NCBI GenBank assembly: GCA_026119855.1
Contig: JAOWBW010001474.1
Location: 1 to 64,000, forward strand
Direction: 5' to 3'
Length of the DNA: 64,000 nt
DNA from: Campanula takesimana
Lineage: Eukaryota; Streptophyta; Magnoliopsida; Asterales; Campanulaceae
The notes beneath the pieces were generated by a model that saw only the letters and a list, made by a program, of their open reading frames with translations, had not been told where the DNA came from and did no database searches. Positions 20,986 to 34,512 of this stretch are shown here, one piece after another. The position numbers and the translations under genes were made by a program. The first letter of the stretch is position 1. Each line of letters begins with the position of its first letter.

Positions 20986-23973
20986 CGCCCCCGCAAGACG
21001 GACGATCCAAGAGTAAGTCCGATCTTGGAGATTAATGCTGTGAACTGGGTACGAGGTAGAGGTTTGGTGAGGGCGCTGCAAGTTGATCCTTGCCGGAGAT
21101 ATGCTGAACTCGAATGCTTCCAAGCTGAACCTATTCTCGAACAAAATGAAAGGCAAGGGCAAGATGCTTCATACGAGAGTGGAAAACCGGATTAGCAGAG
21201 TAGGTGGTGGCCCCAAGATTATCAGAGTAGATAACCGGGGAAGAGGAGAGAGAAAGACGGAGTTCAGAGAGAAGGTTGGTAACCCAAAGAACTTCAGCAG
21301 TAGTGGCAGCAATAGCCTGAAATTCGGCCTCAGTGGAGGACCGAGCAATGGCCCGTTGTTTCTTGGAGGACCAAGAGATGGGGTTCCTGCCAAGATACAC
21401 GATGAAACCGGTGGTGGAGATGAAATCGTCTTTGTCACCAGCCCAATCGGCGTCACAAAAAGCATGAAGAGATGTAGGTGAGGATTTATAGAGATGAAGA
21501 CCGAGATGAATTGTACCATGAAGGTAGCGAAGAATACGTTTTAGTGTAGTCCAGTGTGATTCTTGAGGGTGATGTAAGAATTGGGCAAGTTTGTTTACCG
21601 TAAAGGCAATGTCAGGACGGGTGAGGGAGAGATACTGGAGACTGCCAATGAGAGCACGATACTCCGAGGGGTTATAAATAGGTGTGCGAGGGGTAGCCGA
21701 GAGGGGTGGGTAAGTGGCCATGGGAGTGGGAGAAGGCTTAGAGTAAAGCATATCATGTTTGGTAAGAAGGTCAGTGATGTATTTGGACTGGGTGAGGAGG
21801 AGGCCGTTAGAGGTAGGGGTGACTTCGATGCCAAGAAAGAAGGAGAGGGGACTGAGATCTTTGAGAGAAAAGTGAGAGGAAATGCTTGTGATGAAGGAGG
21901 TGAAAAAGTGGCGGAGGGACCAGTGATGATAATGTCGTCAACATAAACAAGAAGAAGAAGGGAGTTGGAGTTTTTGTTGTATATAAATAAAGACGGATCA
22001 GCAATAGAGGAGGTGAAGCCAAAGAAAAAAGGATTTAAGAGCAGTGTACCAGGCCCTATGGGCTTGTTTGAGGCCATAGATAGCTTTTGAGAGGCGGCAA
22101 ACGTGAGATGGGTGGGTGGTACTTTCAAAACCCGGGACATGTAGACTGTTTCAGAGAGATGACCTTGGAGAAAGGCATTATTGATGTCTAGTTGACGGAG
22201 TGGCCAACCGTGGGTGATGGCAAGAGAGAGGATAAGACGGATGGTTACAGGTTTGACAACAGGACTGAAGGTTTCGGAGTAATCAAGGCCAGGTCTTTGA
22301 TGGAACCCTTTGGCAACAAGGCGAGCTTTATATTTGTGGATGGAGTTGTCTGGGTTGTATTTGATCCGAAGACCCATTTACACCCGACGATGTTGGGTGC
22401 CTGATGGGAAGGCACAAGAGTCAAGGTGTTATTACGGAGAAGGGCATTGTATTCGTCAAGCATAGCAGTATGCCAGTGAGGGGTGGAGAGGGCTTGTTTG
22501 GTGGTGGTAGGAAGGGCAGTGGGGGAGGAAAGAGTGGTGAGATTGGCGTATTTGGGGTTGGGTTTACTTATGTTGTTGGACAGTCGGGTGATGATAGAGC
22601 GGGTGTGGGTAACAGGATTAGAGGGTGGGGGTGATGGTACGGTCGATGGTGCGGTCGATGGTGCGGTCGGGTTGGGAGGGTGGTCGGTCGAATGGGGTGG
22701 GGGTGCGGTAGAGTCAGTTTGGGGAGGTGCGGTCGGGTTGGGTGGAGGTGCGGTCGAGGTGGGGGCTGTAGTGGGGGAAGGTGGTGGAGTGATCAGTTGA
22801 AGAGAGAGATGGCACCATTCGGAAGAAGACAAAGAGGGAGGGGAGGTGGAGGTTTTGTTGAGAGAGGGGTAGGGAAAGATAGTTTCAACAAACTGGACAT
22901 GGCGAGAGGTGTAGAGTCGATTTGTAGATGGCTCGAAGCAGTGATAAGCACTTTGGGATGGAGAGTAGCCAACAAAGATGCATGGGGCTGATTTGGGAGC
23001 AAGTTTATGAGATGTATAAGGGCGAAGCCACGGGTAACAGAGACACCCAAAGGAGCGAAGTTTGGAGTAGTTGGGTGGAGTGCGGAAGAGGCGGAGATAT
23101 GGGGAGTCATGTTGGAGTGTAGGAGTGGGAAGTCGATTGATGAGGTAGACAGCTGTGATGAAGGCATGAGACCAAAATGAGAGTGGTAGTTGGGCATGAG
23201 AAAGAAGGGCAAGACCGGTTTCGACAATGTGACGATGTCGGCGTTCGGCAAGCCGTTGTGTTCAGGAGTGTGGGGTGGGGAGGTAAGGTGAGAGATCCCT
23301 TCTTGTAAAAGAGAGGGAGTGAGTTTGAGATACTCGCCACCATTGTCAGAGAAGAACTGTCGGATAGGGCGAGAGAAGTATTTTTCGACAAGGTTTTTGA
23401 ACCTATAAAAGGTCGGGTAGGTGTCGGATTTATTTTTGAGAGGGTATAGCCATGTGTATTTTGTATAGTGGTCAACGAAAATGACATAGTATTTATAGTT
23501 GTCATATGAGTAAACAGGTGAGGTCCATACATCAGAGAAGATAAGATAAAGAGGTGCAGTGGAGTGAAGAGTAGAGATAGAAAAGGGAAGTTTATGACTT
23601 TTATTGATTTTGCAAGCATTACAATGAGAAATAGAACTAGGAGGAATGGATAAAGAAAACTGTCTATCTAAGAGGGAAACAATAGGGGGGAGGGGTGGCC
23701 TAGTCTATGGTGCCAAGATGATAGTGTTGAGGAGGCTGCAACATGAGCTTGTGGAGAGGGAGGAGTCCAAAGGTAGACGCCACGATCAAGGGTGCCTTGG
23801 AGAAGAACGTTGTTGGTCGAGATTGCCTTAATAAGAAAGGAAGATTGTGAGAATTCAACAGTGGCATGATTATCTTTGCAAAATTGAGATACTGAAAGAA
23901 TGTTACGAGAGATACGAGGAACATGTAGAACATTGTTGAAAATGAGAGAGGAAGAAGCACCGGAGTTGGTCAT
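20986..23973 (-). pseudogene. Array unit 1: truncated, frameshifted copia pol
   Basis: ATG at 23973 lies 48 bases after the primer site and leads straight into the end of the protease region (FNNVLHVPRISRNILSVSQF) and the pre-integrase motif WHHRLGHPSP. Gag and the protease Asp are absent. Integrase (frame CNACKINKSHK near 23620, SDNGGEY, HNG...ERRHRHIVE) is followed by a Thr-Ala-Pro linker, RT (YVDDIIITG) and RNase H (FCDADWAGD, STEAEF). There are frameshifts at the C-run near 23685, near 23245, near 22370 and in RT. RNase H ends with the array-wide TAG near 21131 and a one-base loss about 50 bases further on. Confidence 0.9.
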
Positions 23974-24033
23974 GGTGGGAGGCGGCCAAAGAAAATAAGA
24001 AATGTGTTTGGATCGATTAGGGCTCTGATACCA

Positions 24034-24375
24034 TAAAGAGAAAATGGCAAAAGATACTTTTCATTGATGGAGTTACACAATATATATACAAGTGATCCTA
24101 GGGTTTCTTAACAGAGGATATGCACAATCTCCTAATCTATACAAGAGATAATATCAATCTTACATTTGAAATGAAGATATTTACTAAATATAACAAACTA
24201 TGATATGGAATGATCCTGTGGGTCCGGATCATGTGATCCGGATGTTTCGGGTGGTGATGGTGCGGTCGATGGTGCGGTCGGTGATGCGGTCGATGGTGCG
24301 GTCGGTGTTGCGGTCGGACATGCGGTCGATGATGCGGTCGATGTCAGACATGCGGTCGATGATGAATTCTTTACA
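24034..24375 (-). repeat. Array LTR 2
   Basis: 342 bp, shared by units 1 and 2, with primer site 24021-24033 on one side and polypurine tract on the other. It carries the extra 12-bp GATGATGCGGTC unit. Confidence 0.95.
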
Positions 24376-27316
24376 CGCCCCCGCAAGACGGACGATCCAA
24401 GAGTAAGTCCGATCTTGGAGATTAATGCTGTGAACTGGGTACGAGGTAGAGGTTTGGTGAGGGCGCTGCAAGTTGATCCTTGCCGGAGATATGCTGAACT
24501 CGAATGCTTCCAAGCTGAACCTATTCTCGAACAAAATGAAAGGCAAGGGCAAGATGCTTCATACGAGAGTGGAAAACCGGATTAGCAGAGTAGGTGGTGG
24601 CCCCAAGATTATCAGAGTAGATCACCGGGGAAGAGGAGAGAGAAAGACGGAGTTCAGAGAGAAGGTTGGTAACCCAAAGAACTTCAGCAGTAGTGGCAGC
24701 AATAGCCCAAAATTCGGCCTCAGTGGAGGACCGAGCAATGGCCCGTTGTTTCTTGGAGGACCAGGAGATGGGGTTCCTGCCAAGATACACGATGAAACCG
24801 GTGGTGGAGATGAAATCGTCTTTGTCACCAGCCCAATCGGCGTCACAAAAAGCATGAAGAGATGTAGGTGAGGATTTATAGAGATGAAGACCGAGATGAA
24901 TTGTACCATGAAGGTAGCGAAGAAGATGTTTTAGTGTAGTCCAGTGTGATTCTTGAGGGTGATGTAAGAATTGGGCAAGTTTGTTTACCGTAAAGGCAAT
25001 GTCAGGACGGGTGAGGGAGAGATACTGGAGACTGCCAATGAGAGCACGATACTCCGAGGGGTTATAAATAGGTGTGCGAGGGGTAGCCGAGAGGGGTGGG
25101 TAAGTGGCCATGGGAGTGGGAGAAGGCTTAGAGTAAAGCATATCATGTTTGGTAAGAAGGTCAGTGATGTATTTGGACTGGGTGAGGAGGAGGCCGTTAG
25201 AGGTAGGGGTGACTTCGATGCCAAGAAAGAAGGAGAGGGGACCGAGATCTTTGAGAGAAAAGTGAGAGGAAATGCTTGTGATGAAGGAGGTGAGAAAAGT
25301 GGCGGAGGGACCAGTGATGATAATGTCGTCAACATAAACAAGAAGAAGAAGGGAGTGGGAGTTTTTGTTGTAAATAAATAGAGACGGATCAGCAATAGAG
25401 GAGGTGAAGCCAAAAGAGAAGAAAGGATTTAAGAGCAGTGTACCAGGCCCTATGGGCTTGTTTGAGGCCATATATAGCTTTTGAGAGGCGCAAACGTGAG
25501 ATGGGTGGGTGGTACTTTCAAAACCCGGGGGTTGAGACATGTAGACTGTTTCAGAGAGATGACCTTGGAGAAAGGCATTATTGATGTCTAGTTGACGGAG
25601 TGGCCAACCGTGGGTGATGGCAAGAGAGAGGATAAGACGGATGGTTACAGGTTTGACAACAGGACTGAAGGTTTCGGAGTAATCAAGGCCAGGTCTTTGA
25701 TGGAACCCTTTGGCAACAAGGCGAGCTTTATATTTGTGGATGGAGTTGTCTGGGTTGTATTTGATCCGGAAGACCCATTTACACCCGACGATGTTGGGTG
25801 CCTGATGGGAAGGCACAAGAGTCCAGGTGTTATTACGGAGAAGGGCATTGTATTCGTCAAGCATAGCAGTATGCCAGTGAGGGGTGGAGAGGGCTTGTTT
25901 GGTGGTGGTAGGAAGGGCAGTGGGGGAGGAAAGAGTGGTGAGATTGGCGTATTTGGGGTTGGGTTTACTTATGTTGTTGGACAGTCGGGTGATGATAGAG
26001 CGGGTGTGGGTAACAGGATTAGAGGGTGGGGGTGATGGTACGGTCGATGGTGCGGTCGGTGTTGCGGTCGATGGTGCGGTCGGGTTGGGAGGGTGGTCGG
26101 TCGAATGGGGTGGGGGTGCGGTAGAGTCAGTTTGGGGAGGTGCGGTCGGGTTGGGTGGAGGTGCGGTCGAGGTGGGGGCTGTAGTGGGGGAAGGTGGTGG
26201 AGTGATCAGTTGAAGAGAGAGATGGCACCATTCGGAAGAAGACAAAGAGGGAGGGGAGGTGGAGGTTTTGTTGAGAGAGGGGTAGGGAAAGATAGTTTCA
26301 ACAAACTGGACATGGCGAGAGGTGTAGAGTCGATTTGTAGATGGCTCGAAGCAGTGATAAGAACTTTGGGATGGAGAGTAGCCAACAAAGATGCATGGGG
26401 CTGATTTGGGAGCAAGTTTATGAGATGTATAAGGGCGAAGCCACGGGTAACAGAGACACCCAAAGGAGCGAAGTTTGGAGTAGTTGGGTGGAGTGCGGAA
26501 GAGGCGGAGATATGGGGAGTCATGTTGGAGTGTAGGAGTGGGAAGTCGATTGATGAGGTAGACAGCTGTGATGAAGGCATGAGACCAAAATGAGAGTGGT
26601 AGTTGGGCATGAGAAAGAAGGGCAAGACCGGTTTCGACAATGTGACGATGTCGGCGTTCGGCAAAGCCGTTGTGTTCAGGAGTGTGGGGTGGGAGGTAAG
26701 GTGAGAGATCCCTTCTTGTAAAAGAGAGGGAGTGAGTTTGAGATACTCGCCACCATTGTCAGAGAAGAACTGTCGGATAGGGCGAGAGAAGTATTTTTCG
26801 ACAAGGTTTTTGAACCTATAAAAGGTCGGGTAGGTGTCGGATTTATTTTTGAGAGGGTATAGCCATGTGTATTTTGTATAGTGGTCAACGAAAATGACAT
26901 AGTATTTATAGTTGTCATATGAGTAAACAGGTGAGGTCCATACATCAGAGAAGATAAGATAAAGAGGTGCAGTGGAGTGAAGAGTAGAGATAGAAAAGGA
27001 CTTTTATTGATTGAGGAACTAGGAGGAATGGCTGTCTATCTAAGAGTCTATGGTGCCAAGATGATAGTGTTGAGGAGGCTGCAACATGAGCTTGTGGAGA
27101 GGGAGGAGTCCAAAGGTAGACGCCACGATCAAGGGTGCCTTGGAGAAGAACGTTGTTGGTCGAGATTGCCTTAATAAGAAAGGAAGATTGTGAGAATTCA
27201 ACAGTGGCATGATTATCTTTGCAAAATTGAGATACTGAAAGAATGTTACGAGAGATACGAGGAACATGTAGAACATTGTTGAAAATGAGAGAGGAAGAAG
27301 CACCGGAGTTGGTCAT
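24376..27316 (-). pseudogene. Array unit 2: copia pol with the longest open frame (574 codons)
   Basis: The frame 26245-24521 runs from the integrase C-terminus through the Thr-Ala-Pro linker, RT (KARLVAKGFHQRPGLDYSETFSP, YVDDIIITG) and RNase H to the array-wide stop after HFVRE. Within RT the CRLSKAIYGLKQAHRAW segment is read out of frame: one base is missing near 25490 and an insertion near 25415 restores the frame, so a conserved motif is lost even though the ORF stays open. Around 26998-27050 several short deletions remove the start of integrase, including its Cys-containing finger, and the poly-C run. Gag and the protease active site are absent. Confidence 0.9.
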
Positions 27317-27376
27317 GGTGGGAGGCGGCCAAAGAAAATAAGAAATGTGTTTGGATCGATTAGGGCTCTGATACCA

Positions 27377-27707
27377 TAAAGAGAAAATGGCAAAAGATAC
27401 TTTTCATTGATGGAGTTACACAATATATATACAAGTGATCCTAGGGTTTCTTAACAGAGGATATGCACAATCTCCTAATCTATACAAGAGATAATATCAA
27501 TCTTTACATTTGAAATGAAGATATTTACTAAATATAACAAACTATGATATGGAATGATCCTGTGGGTCCGGATCATGTGATCCGGATGTTTCGGGTGGTG
27601 ATGGTGCGGTCGATGGTGCGGTCGGTGATGCGGTCGATGGTGCGGTCGGTGTTGCGGTCGGACATGCGGTCGATGTCAGACATGCGGTCGATGATGAATT
27701 CTTTACA
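27377..27707 (-). repeat. Array LTR 3
   Basis: 331 bp, short form, like LTRs 1 and 4. Shared by units 2 and 3. Confidence 0.95.
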
Positions 27708-30707
27708 CGCCCCCGCAAGACGGACGATCCAAGAGTAAGTCCGATCTTGGAGATTAATGCTGTGAACTGGGTACGAGGTAGAGGTTTGGTGAGGGCGCTG
27801 CAAGTTGATCCTTGCCGGAGATATGCTGAACTCGAATGCTTCCAAGCTGAACCTATTCTCGAACAAAATGAAAGGCAAGGGCAAGATGCTTCATACGAGA
27901 GTGGAAAACCGGATTAGCAGAGTAGGTGGTGGCCCCAGATTATCAGAGTAGATCACCGGGGAAGAGGAGAGAGAAAGACGGAGTTCAGAGAGAAGGTTGG
28001 TAACCCAAAGAACTTCAGCAGTAGTGGCAGCAATAGCCCGAAATTCGGCCTCAGTGGAGGACCGAGCAATGGCCCGTTGTTTCTTGGAGGACCAGGAGAT
28101 GGGGTTCCTGCCAAGATACACGATGAAACCGGTGGTGGAGATGAAATCGTCTTTGTCACCAGCCCAATCGGCGTCACAAAAATCATGAAGAGATGTAGGT
28201 GAGGATTTATAGAGATGAAGACCGAGATGAATTGTACCATGAAGGTAGCGAAGAAGACGTTTTAGTGTAGTCCAGTGTGATTCTTGAGGGTGATGTAAGA
28301 ATTGGGCAAGTTTGTTTACCGTAAAGGCAAAGTCAGGACGGGTGAGGGAGAGATACTGGAGACTACCAATGAGAGCAACGATACTCCGAGGGTTATAAAT
28401 AGGTGTGCGAGGGGTAGCCGAGAGGGGTGGGTAAGTGGCCATGGGAGTGGGAGAAGGCTTAGAGTAAAGCATATCATGTTTGGTAAGAAGGTCAGTGATG
28501 TATTTGGACTGGGTGAGGAGGAGGCCGTTAGAGGTAGGGGTGACTTCGATGCCAAGAAAGAAGGAGAGGGGACCGAGATCTTTGAGAGAAAAGTGAGAGG
28601 AAATGCTTGTGATGAAGGAGGTGAGAAAAGTGGCGGAGGGACCAGTGATGATAATGTCATCAACATAAACAAGAAGAAGAAGGGAGTGGGAGTTTTTGTT
28701 GTAAATAAATAGAGACGGATCAGCAATAGAGGAGGTGAAGCCAAAAGAAGAAAGGATTTAAGAGCAGTGTACCAGGCCCTATGGGCTTGTTTGAGGCTAT
28801 AGATAGCTTTTGAGAGGCGCAAACGTGAGATGGGTGGGTGGTACTTTCAAAACCCGGGACATGTAGACTGTTTCAGAGAGATGACCTTGGAGAAAGGCAT
28901 TATTGATGTCTAGTTGACGGAGTGGCCAACCGTGGGTGATGGCAAGAGAGAGGATAAGACGGATGGTTACAGGTTTGACAACAGGACTGAAGGTTTCGGA
29001 GTAATCAAGGCAGGTCTTTGATGGAACCCTTTGGCAACAAGGCGAGCTTTATATTTGTGGATGGAGTTGTCTGGGTTGTATTTGATCCGGAAGACCCATT
29101 TACACCCGACGATGTTGGGTGCCTGATGGGAAGGCACAAGAGTCCAGGTGTTATTACGGAGAAGGGCATTGTATTCGTGAAGCATAGCAGTATGCCAGTG
29201 AGGGGTGGAGAGGGCTTGTTTGGTGGTGGTAGGAAGGGCAGTGGGGGAGGAAAGAGTGGTGAGATTGGCGTATTTGGGGTTGGGTTTACTTATGTTGTTG
29301 GACAGTCGGGTGATGATAGAGCGGGTGTGGGTAACAGGATTAGAGGGTGGGGGTGATGGTACGGTCGATGGTGCGGTCGGTGTTGCGGTCGATGGTGCGG
29401 TCGGGTTGGGAGGGTGGTCGGTCGAATGGGGTGGGGGTGCGGTAGAGTCAGTTTGGGGAGGTGCGGTCGGGTTGGGTGGAGGTGCGGTCGAGGTGGGGGC
29501 TGTAGTGGGGGAAGGTGGTGGAGTGATCAGTTGAAGAGAGAGATGGCACCATTCGGAAGAAGACAAAGAGGGAGGGGAGGTGGAGGTTTTGTTGAGAGAG
29601 GGGTAGGGAAAGATAGTTTCAACAAACTGGACATGGCGAGAGGTGTAGAGTCGATTTGTAGATGGCTCGAAGCAGTGATAAGAACTTTGGGATGGAGAGT
29701 AGCCAACAAAGATGCATGGGGCTGATTTGGGAGCAAGTTTATGAGATGTATAAGGGCGAAGCCACGGGTAACAGAGACACCCAAAGGAGCGAAGTTTGGA
29801 GTAGTTGGGTGGAGTGCGGAAGAGGCGGAGATATGGGGAGTCATGTTGGAGTGTAAGAGTGGGAAGTCGATTGATGAGGTAGACAGCTGTGATGAAGGCA
29901 TGAGACCAAAATGAGAGTGGTAGTTGGGCATGAGAAAGAAGGGCAAGACCGGTTTCGACAATGTGACGATGTCGGCGTTCGGCAAAGCCGTTGTGTTCAG
30001 GAGTGTGGGGTGGGGAGGTAAGGTGAGAGATCCCTTCTTGTAAAAGAGAGGGAGTGAGTTTGAGATACTCGCCACCATTGTCAGAGAAGAACTGTCGGAT
30101 AGGGCGAGAGAAGTATTTTTCGACAAGGTTTTTGAACCTATAAAAGGTCGGGTAGGTGTCGGATTTATTTTTGAGAGGGTATAGCCATGTGTATTTTGTA
30201 TAGTGGTCAACGAAAATGACATAGTATTTATAGTTGTCATATGAGTAAACAGGTGAGGTCCATACATCAGAGAAGATAAGATAAAGAGGTGCAGTGGAGT
30301 GAAGAGTAGAGATAGAAAAGGGAAGTTTATGACTTTTATTGATTTTGCAAGCATTACAATGAGAAATAGAACTAGGAGGAATGGATAAAGAAAACTGTCT
30401 ATCTAAGAGGGAAACAATAGGGGGAGGGGTGGCCTAGTCTATGGTGCCAAGATGATAGTGTTGAGGAGGCTGCAACATGAGCTTGTGGAGAGGGAGGAGT
30501 CCAAAGGTAGACGCCACGATCAAGGGTGCCTTGGAGAAGAACGTTGTTGGTCGAGATTGCCTTAATAAGAAAGGAAGATTGTGAGAATTCAACAGTGGCA
30601 TGATTATCTTTGCAAAATTGAGATACTGAAAGAATGTTACGAGAGATACGAGGAACATGTAGAACATTGTTGAAAATGAGAGAGGAAGAAGCACCGGAGT
30701 TGGTCAT
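27708..30707 (-). pseudogene. Array unit 3: truncated copia pol
   Basis: Same gag-less layout, ATG at 30707. The integrase frame is long, but the pre-integrase part is out of frame at a five-C run (near 30421). RT is frameshifted near 29005 and elsewhere, and the CCCGGG...ACATG junction near 28855 lacks 10 bp as in units 1 and 5. Its RNase H part reads through TTCHDFCDAD-type sequence (Asp for Ala), a change shared only with unit 6. The array-wide RNase H stop lies near 27900, but here a local base loss near 27936 shifts the last codons. Confidence 0.88.
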
Positions 30708-30767
30708 GGTGGGAGGCGGCCAAAGAAAATAAGAAATGTGTTTGGATCGATTAGGGCTCTGATACCA

Positions 30768-31098
30768 TAAAGAGAAAATGGCAAAAGATACTTTTCATTG
30801 ATGGAGTTACACAATATATATACAAGTGATCCTAGGGTTTCTTAACAGAGGATATGCACAATCTCCTAATCTATACAAGAGATAATATCAATCTTTACAT
30901 TTGAAATGAAGATATTTACTAAATATAACAAACTATGATATGGAATGATCCTGTGGGTCCGGATCATGTGATCCGGATGTTTCGGGTGGTGATGGTGCGG
31001 TCGATGGTGCGGTCGGTGATGCGGTCGATGGTGCGGTCGGTGTTGCGGTCGGACATGCGGTCGATGTCAGACATGCGGTCGATGATGAATTCTTTACA
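30768..31098 (-). repeat. Array LTR 4
   Basis: 331 bp short form, shared by units 3 and 4. Confidence 0.95.
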
Positions 31099-34000
31099 CG
31101 CCCCCGCAAGACGGACGATCCAAGAGTAAGTCCGATCTTGGAGATTAATGCTGTGAACTGGGTACGAGGTAGAGGTTTGGTGAGGGCGCTGCAAGTTGAT
31201 CCTTGCCGGAGATATGCTGAACTCGAATGCTTCCAAGCTGAACCTATTCTCGAACAAAATGAAAGGCAAGGGCAAGATGCTTCATACGAGAGTGGAAAAC
31301 CGGATTAGCAGAGTAGGTGGTGGCCCCAAGATTATCAGAGTAGATCACCGGGGAAGAGGAGAGAGAAAGACGGAGTTCAGAGAGAAGGTTGGTAACCCAA
31401 AGAACTTCAGCAGTAGTGGCAGCAATAGCCCGAAATTCGGCCTCAGTGGAGGACCGAGCAATGGCCCGTTGTTTCTTGGAGGACCAGGAGATGGGGTTCC
31501 TGCCAAGATACACGATGAAACCGGTGGTGGAGATGAAATCGTCTTTGTCACCAGCCCAATCGGCGTCACAAAAAGCATGAAGAGATGTAGGTGAGGATTT
31601 ATAGAGATGAAGACCGAGATGAATTGTACCATGAAGGTAGCGAAGAAGATGTTTTAGTGTAGTCCAGTGTGATTCTTGAGGGTGATGTAAGAATTGGGCA
31701 AGTTTGTTTACCGTAAAGGCAATGTCAGGACGGGTGAGGGAGAGATACTGGAGACTGCCAATGAGAGCACGATACTCCGAGGGGTTATAAATAGGTGTGC
31801 GAGGGGTAGCCGAGAGGGGTGGGTAAGTGGCCATGGGAGTGGGAGAAGGCTTAGAGTAAAGCATATCATGTTTGGTAAGAAGGTCAGTGATGTATTTGGA
31901 CTGGGTGAGGAGGAGGCCGTTAGAGGTAGGGGTGACTTCGATGCCAAGAAAGAAGGAGAGGGGACCGAGATCTTTGAGAGAAAAGTGAGAGGAAATGCTT
32001 GTGATGAAGGAGGTGAGAAAAGTGGCGGAGGGACCAGTGATGATAATGTCGTCAACATAAACAAGAAGAAGAAGGGAGTGGGAGTTTTTGTTGTAAATAA
32101 ATAGAGACGGATCAGCAATAGAGGAGGTGAAGCCAAAAGAAGAAAGGATTTAAGAGCAGTGTACCAGGCCCTATGGGCTTGTTTGAGGCCATAGATAGCT
32201 TTTGAGAGGCGGCAAACGTGAGATGGGTGGGTGGTACTTTCAAAACCCGGGGGTTGAGACATGTAGACTGTTTCAGAGAGATGACCTTGGAGAAAGGCAT
32301 TATTGATGTCTAGTTGACGGAGTGGCCAACCGTGGGTGATGGCAAGAGAGAGGATAAGACGGATGGTTACAGGTTTGACAACAGGACTGAAGGTTTCGGA
32401 GTAATCAAGGCCAGGTCTTTGATGGAACCCTTTGGCAACAAGGCGAGCTTTATATTTGTGGATGGAGTTGTCTGGGTTGTATTTGATCCGGAAGACCCAT
32501 TTACACCCGACGATGTTGGGTGCCTGATGGGAAGGCACAAGAGTCCAGGTGTTATTACGGAGAAGGGCATTGTATTCGTCAAGCATAGCAGTATGCCAGT
32601 GAGGGGTGGAGAGGGCTTGTTTGGTGGTGGTAGGAAGGGCAGTGGGGGAGGAAAGAGTGGTGAGATTGGCGTATTTGGGGTTGGGTTTACTTATGTTGTT
32701 GGACAGTCGGGTGATGATAGAGCGGGTGTGGGTAACAGGATTAGAGGGTGGGGGTGATGGTACGGTCGATGGTGCGGTCGGTGTTGCGGTCGATGGTGCG
32801 GTCGGGTTGGGAGGGTGGTCGGTCGAATGGGGTGGGGGTGCGGTAGAGTCAGTTTGGGGAGGTGCGGTCGGGTTGGGTGGAGGTGCGGTCGAGGTGGGGG
32901 CTGTAGTGGGGGAAGGTGGTGGAGTGATCAGTTGAAGAGAGAGATGGCACCATTCGGAAGAAGACAAAGAGGGAGGGGAGGTGGAGGTTTTGTTGAGAGA
33001 GGGGTAGGGAAAGATAGTTTCAACAAACTGGACATGGCGAGAGGTGTAGAGTCGATTTGTAGATGGCTCGAAGCAGTGATAAGAACTTTGGGATGGAGAG
33101 TAGCCAACAAAGATGCATGGGGCTGATTTGGGAGCAAGTTTATGAGATGTATAAGGGCGAAGCCACGGGTAACAGAGACACCCAAAGGAGCGAAGTTTGG
33201 AATAGTTGGGTGGAGTGCGGAAGAGGCGGAGATATGGGGAGTCATGTTGGAGTGTAAGAGTGGGAAGTCGATTGATGAGGTAGACAGCTGTGATGAAGGC
33301 ATGAGACCAAAATGAGAGTGGTAGTTGGGCATGAGAAAGAAGGGCAAGACCGGTTTCGACAATGTGACGATGTCGGCGTTCGGCAAAGCCGTTGTGTTCA
33401 GGAGTGTGGGGTGGGGAGGTAAGGTGAGAGATCCCTTCTTGTAAAAGAGAGGGAGTGAGTTTGAGATACTCGCCACCATTGTCAGAGAAGAACTGTCGGA
33501 TAGGGCGAGAGAAGTATTTTTCGACAAGGTTTTTGAACCTATAAAAGGTCGGGTAGGTGTCGGATTTATTTTTGAGAGGGTATAGCCATGTGTATTTTGT
33601 ATAGTGGTCAACGAAAATGACATAGTATTTATAGTTGTCATATGAGTAAACAGGTGAGGTCCATACATCAGAGAAGATAAGATAAAGAGGTGCAGTGGAG
33701 TGAAGAGTAGAGATAGAAAAGGGAAGTTTATGACTTTTATTGATTTTGCAAGCATTACAATGAGAAATAGAACTAGGAGGAATGGATAAAGAAAACTGTC
33801 TATCTAAGAGGGAAACAATAGGGGGGAGGGGTGGCCTAGTCTATGGTGCCAAGATGATAGTGTTGAGGAGGCTGCAACATGAGCTTGTGGAGAGGGAGGA
33901 GTCCAAAGGTAGACGCCACGATCAAGGGTGCCTTGGAGAAGAACGTTGTTGGTCGAGATTGCCTTAATAAGAAAGGAAGATTGTGAGAATTCAACAGTGG

Positions 34001-34109
34001 CATGATTATCTTTGCAAAATTGAGATACTGAAAGAATGTTACGAGAGATACGAGGAACATGTAGAACATTGTTGAAAATGAGAGAGGAAGAAGCACCGGA
34101 GTTGGTCAT
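31099..34109 (-). pseudogene. Array unit 4: truncated copia pol
   Basis: ATG at 34109. Open frame 32967-31708 (419 codons) covers the integrase end, linker and N-terminal RT with YGLKQAHRAWYTALKSF intact, then shifts frame just before the YVDD motif. The pre-integrase frame breaks at a six-C run (near 33822). RNase H (31864-31244) ends at the array-wide stop after HFVRE. Gag and the protease Asp are absent. Confidence 0.9.
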
Positions 34110-34169
34110 GGTGGGAGGCGGCCAAAGAAAATAAGAAATGTGTTTAGATCGATTAGGGCTCTGATACCA

Positions 34170-34512
34170 TAAAGAGAAAATGGCAAAAGATACTTTTCAT
34201 TGATGGAGTTACACAATATATATACAAGTGATCCTAGGGTTTCTTAACAGAGGATATGCACAATCTCCTAATCTATACAAGAGATAATATCAATCTTTAC
34301 ATTTGAAATGAAGATATTTACTAAATATAACAAACTATGATATGGAATGATCTTGTGGGTCCGGATCATGTGATCCGGATGTTTCGGGTGGTGATGGTGC
34401 GGTCGATGGTGCGGTCGGTGATGCGGTCGATGGTGCGGTCGGTGTTGCGGTCGGACATGCGGTCGATGATGCGGTCGATGTCAGACATGCGGTCGATGAT
34501 GAATTCTTTACA
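34170..34512 (-). repeat. Array LTR 5
   Basis: 343 bp, long form with the extra 12-bp unit, shared by units 4 and 5. Confidence 0.95.

Noticed and set aside
24021..24033. tRNA fragment (GGCTCTGATACCA, repeated at each unit)
   Set aside because: It is the complement of the iMet primer binding site beside each LTR, not a tRNA gene.
25592..26035. + strand ORFs of 132-147 codons repeated in every array unit (Gly-rich, e.g. near 24473, 25592, 25884)
   Set aside because: They lie antisense to integrase, RT and the Thr-Ala-Pro linker and recur only because the units are copies. No family resemblance.
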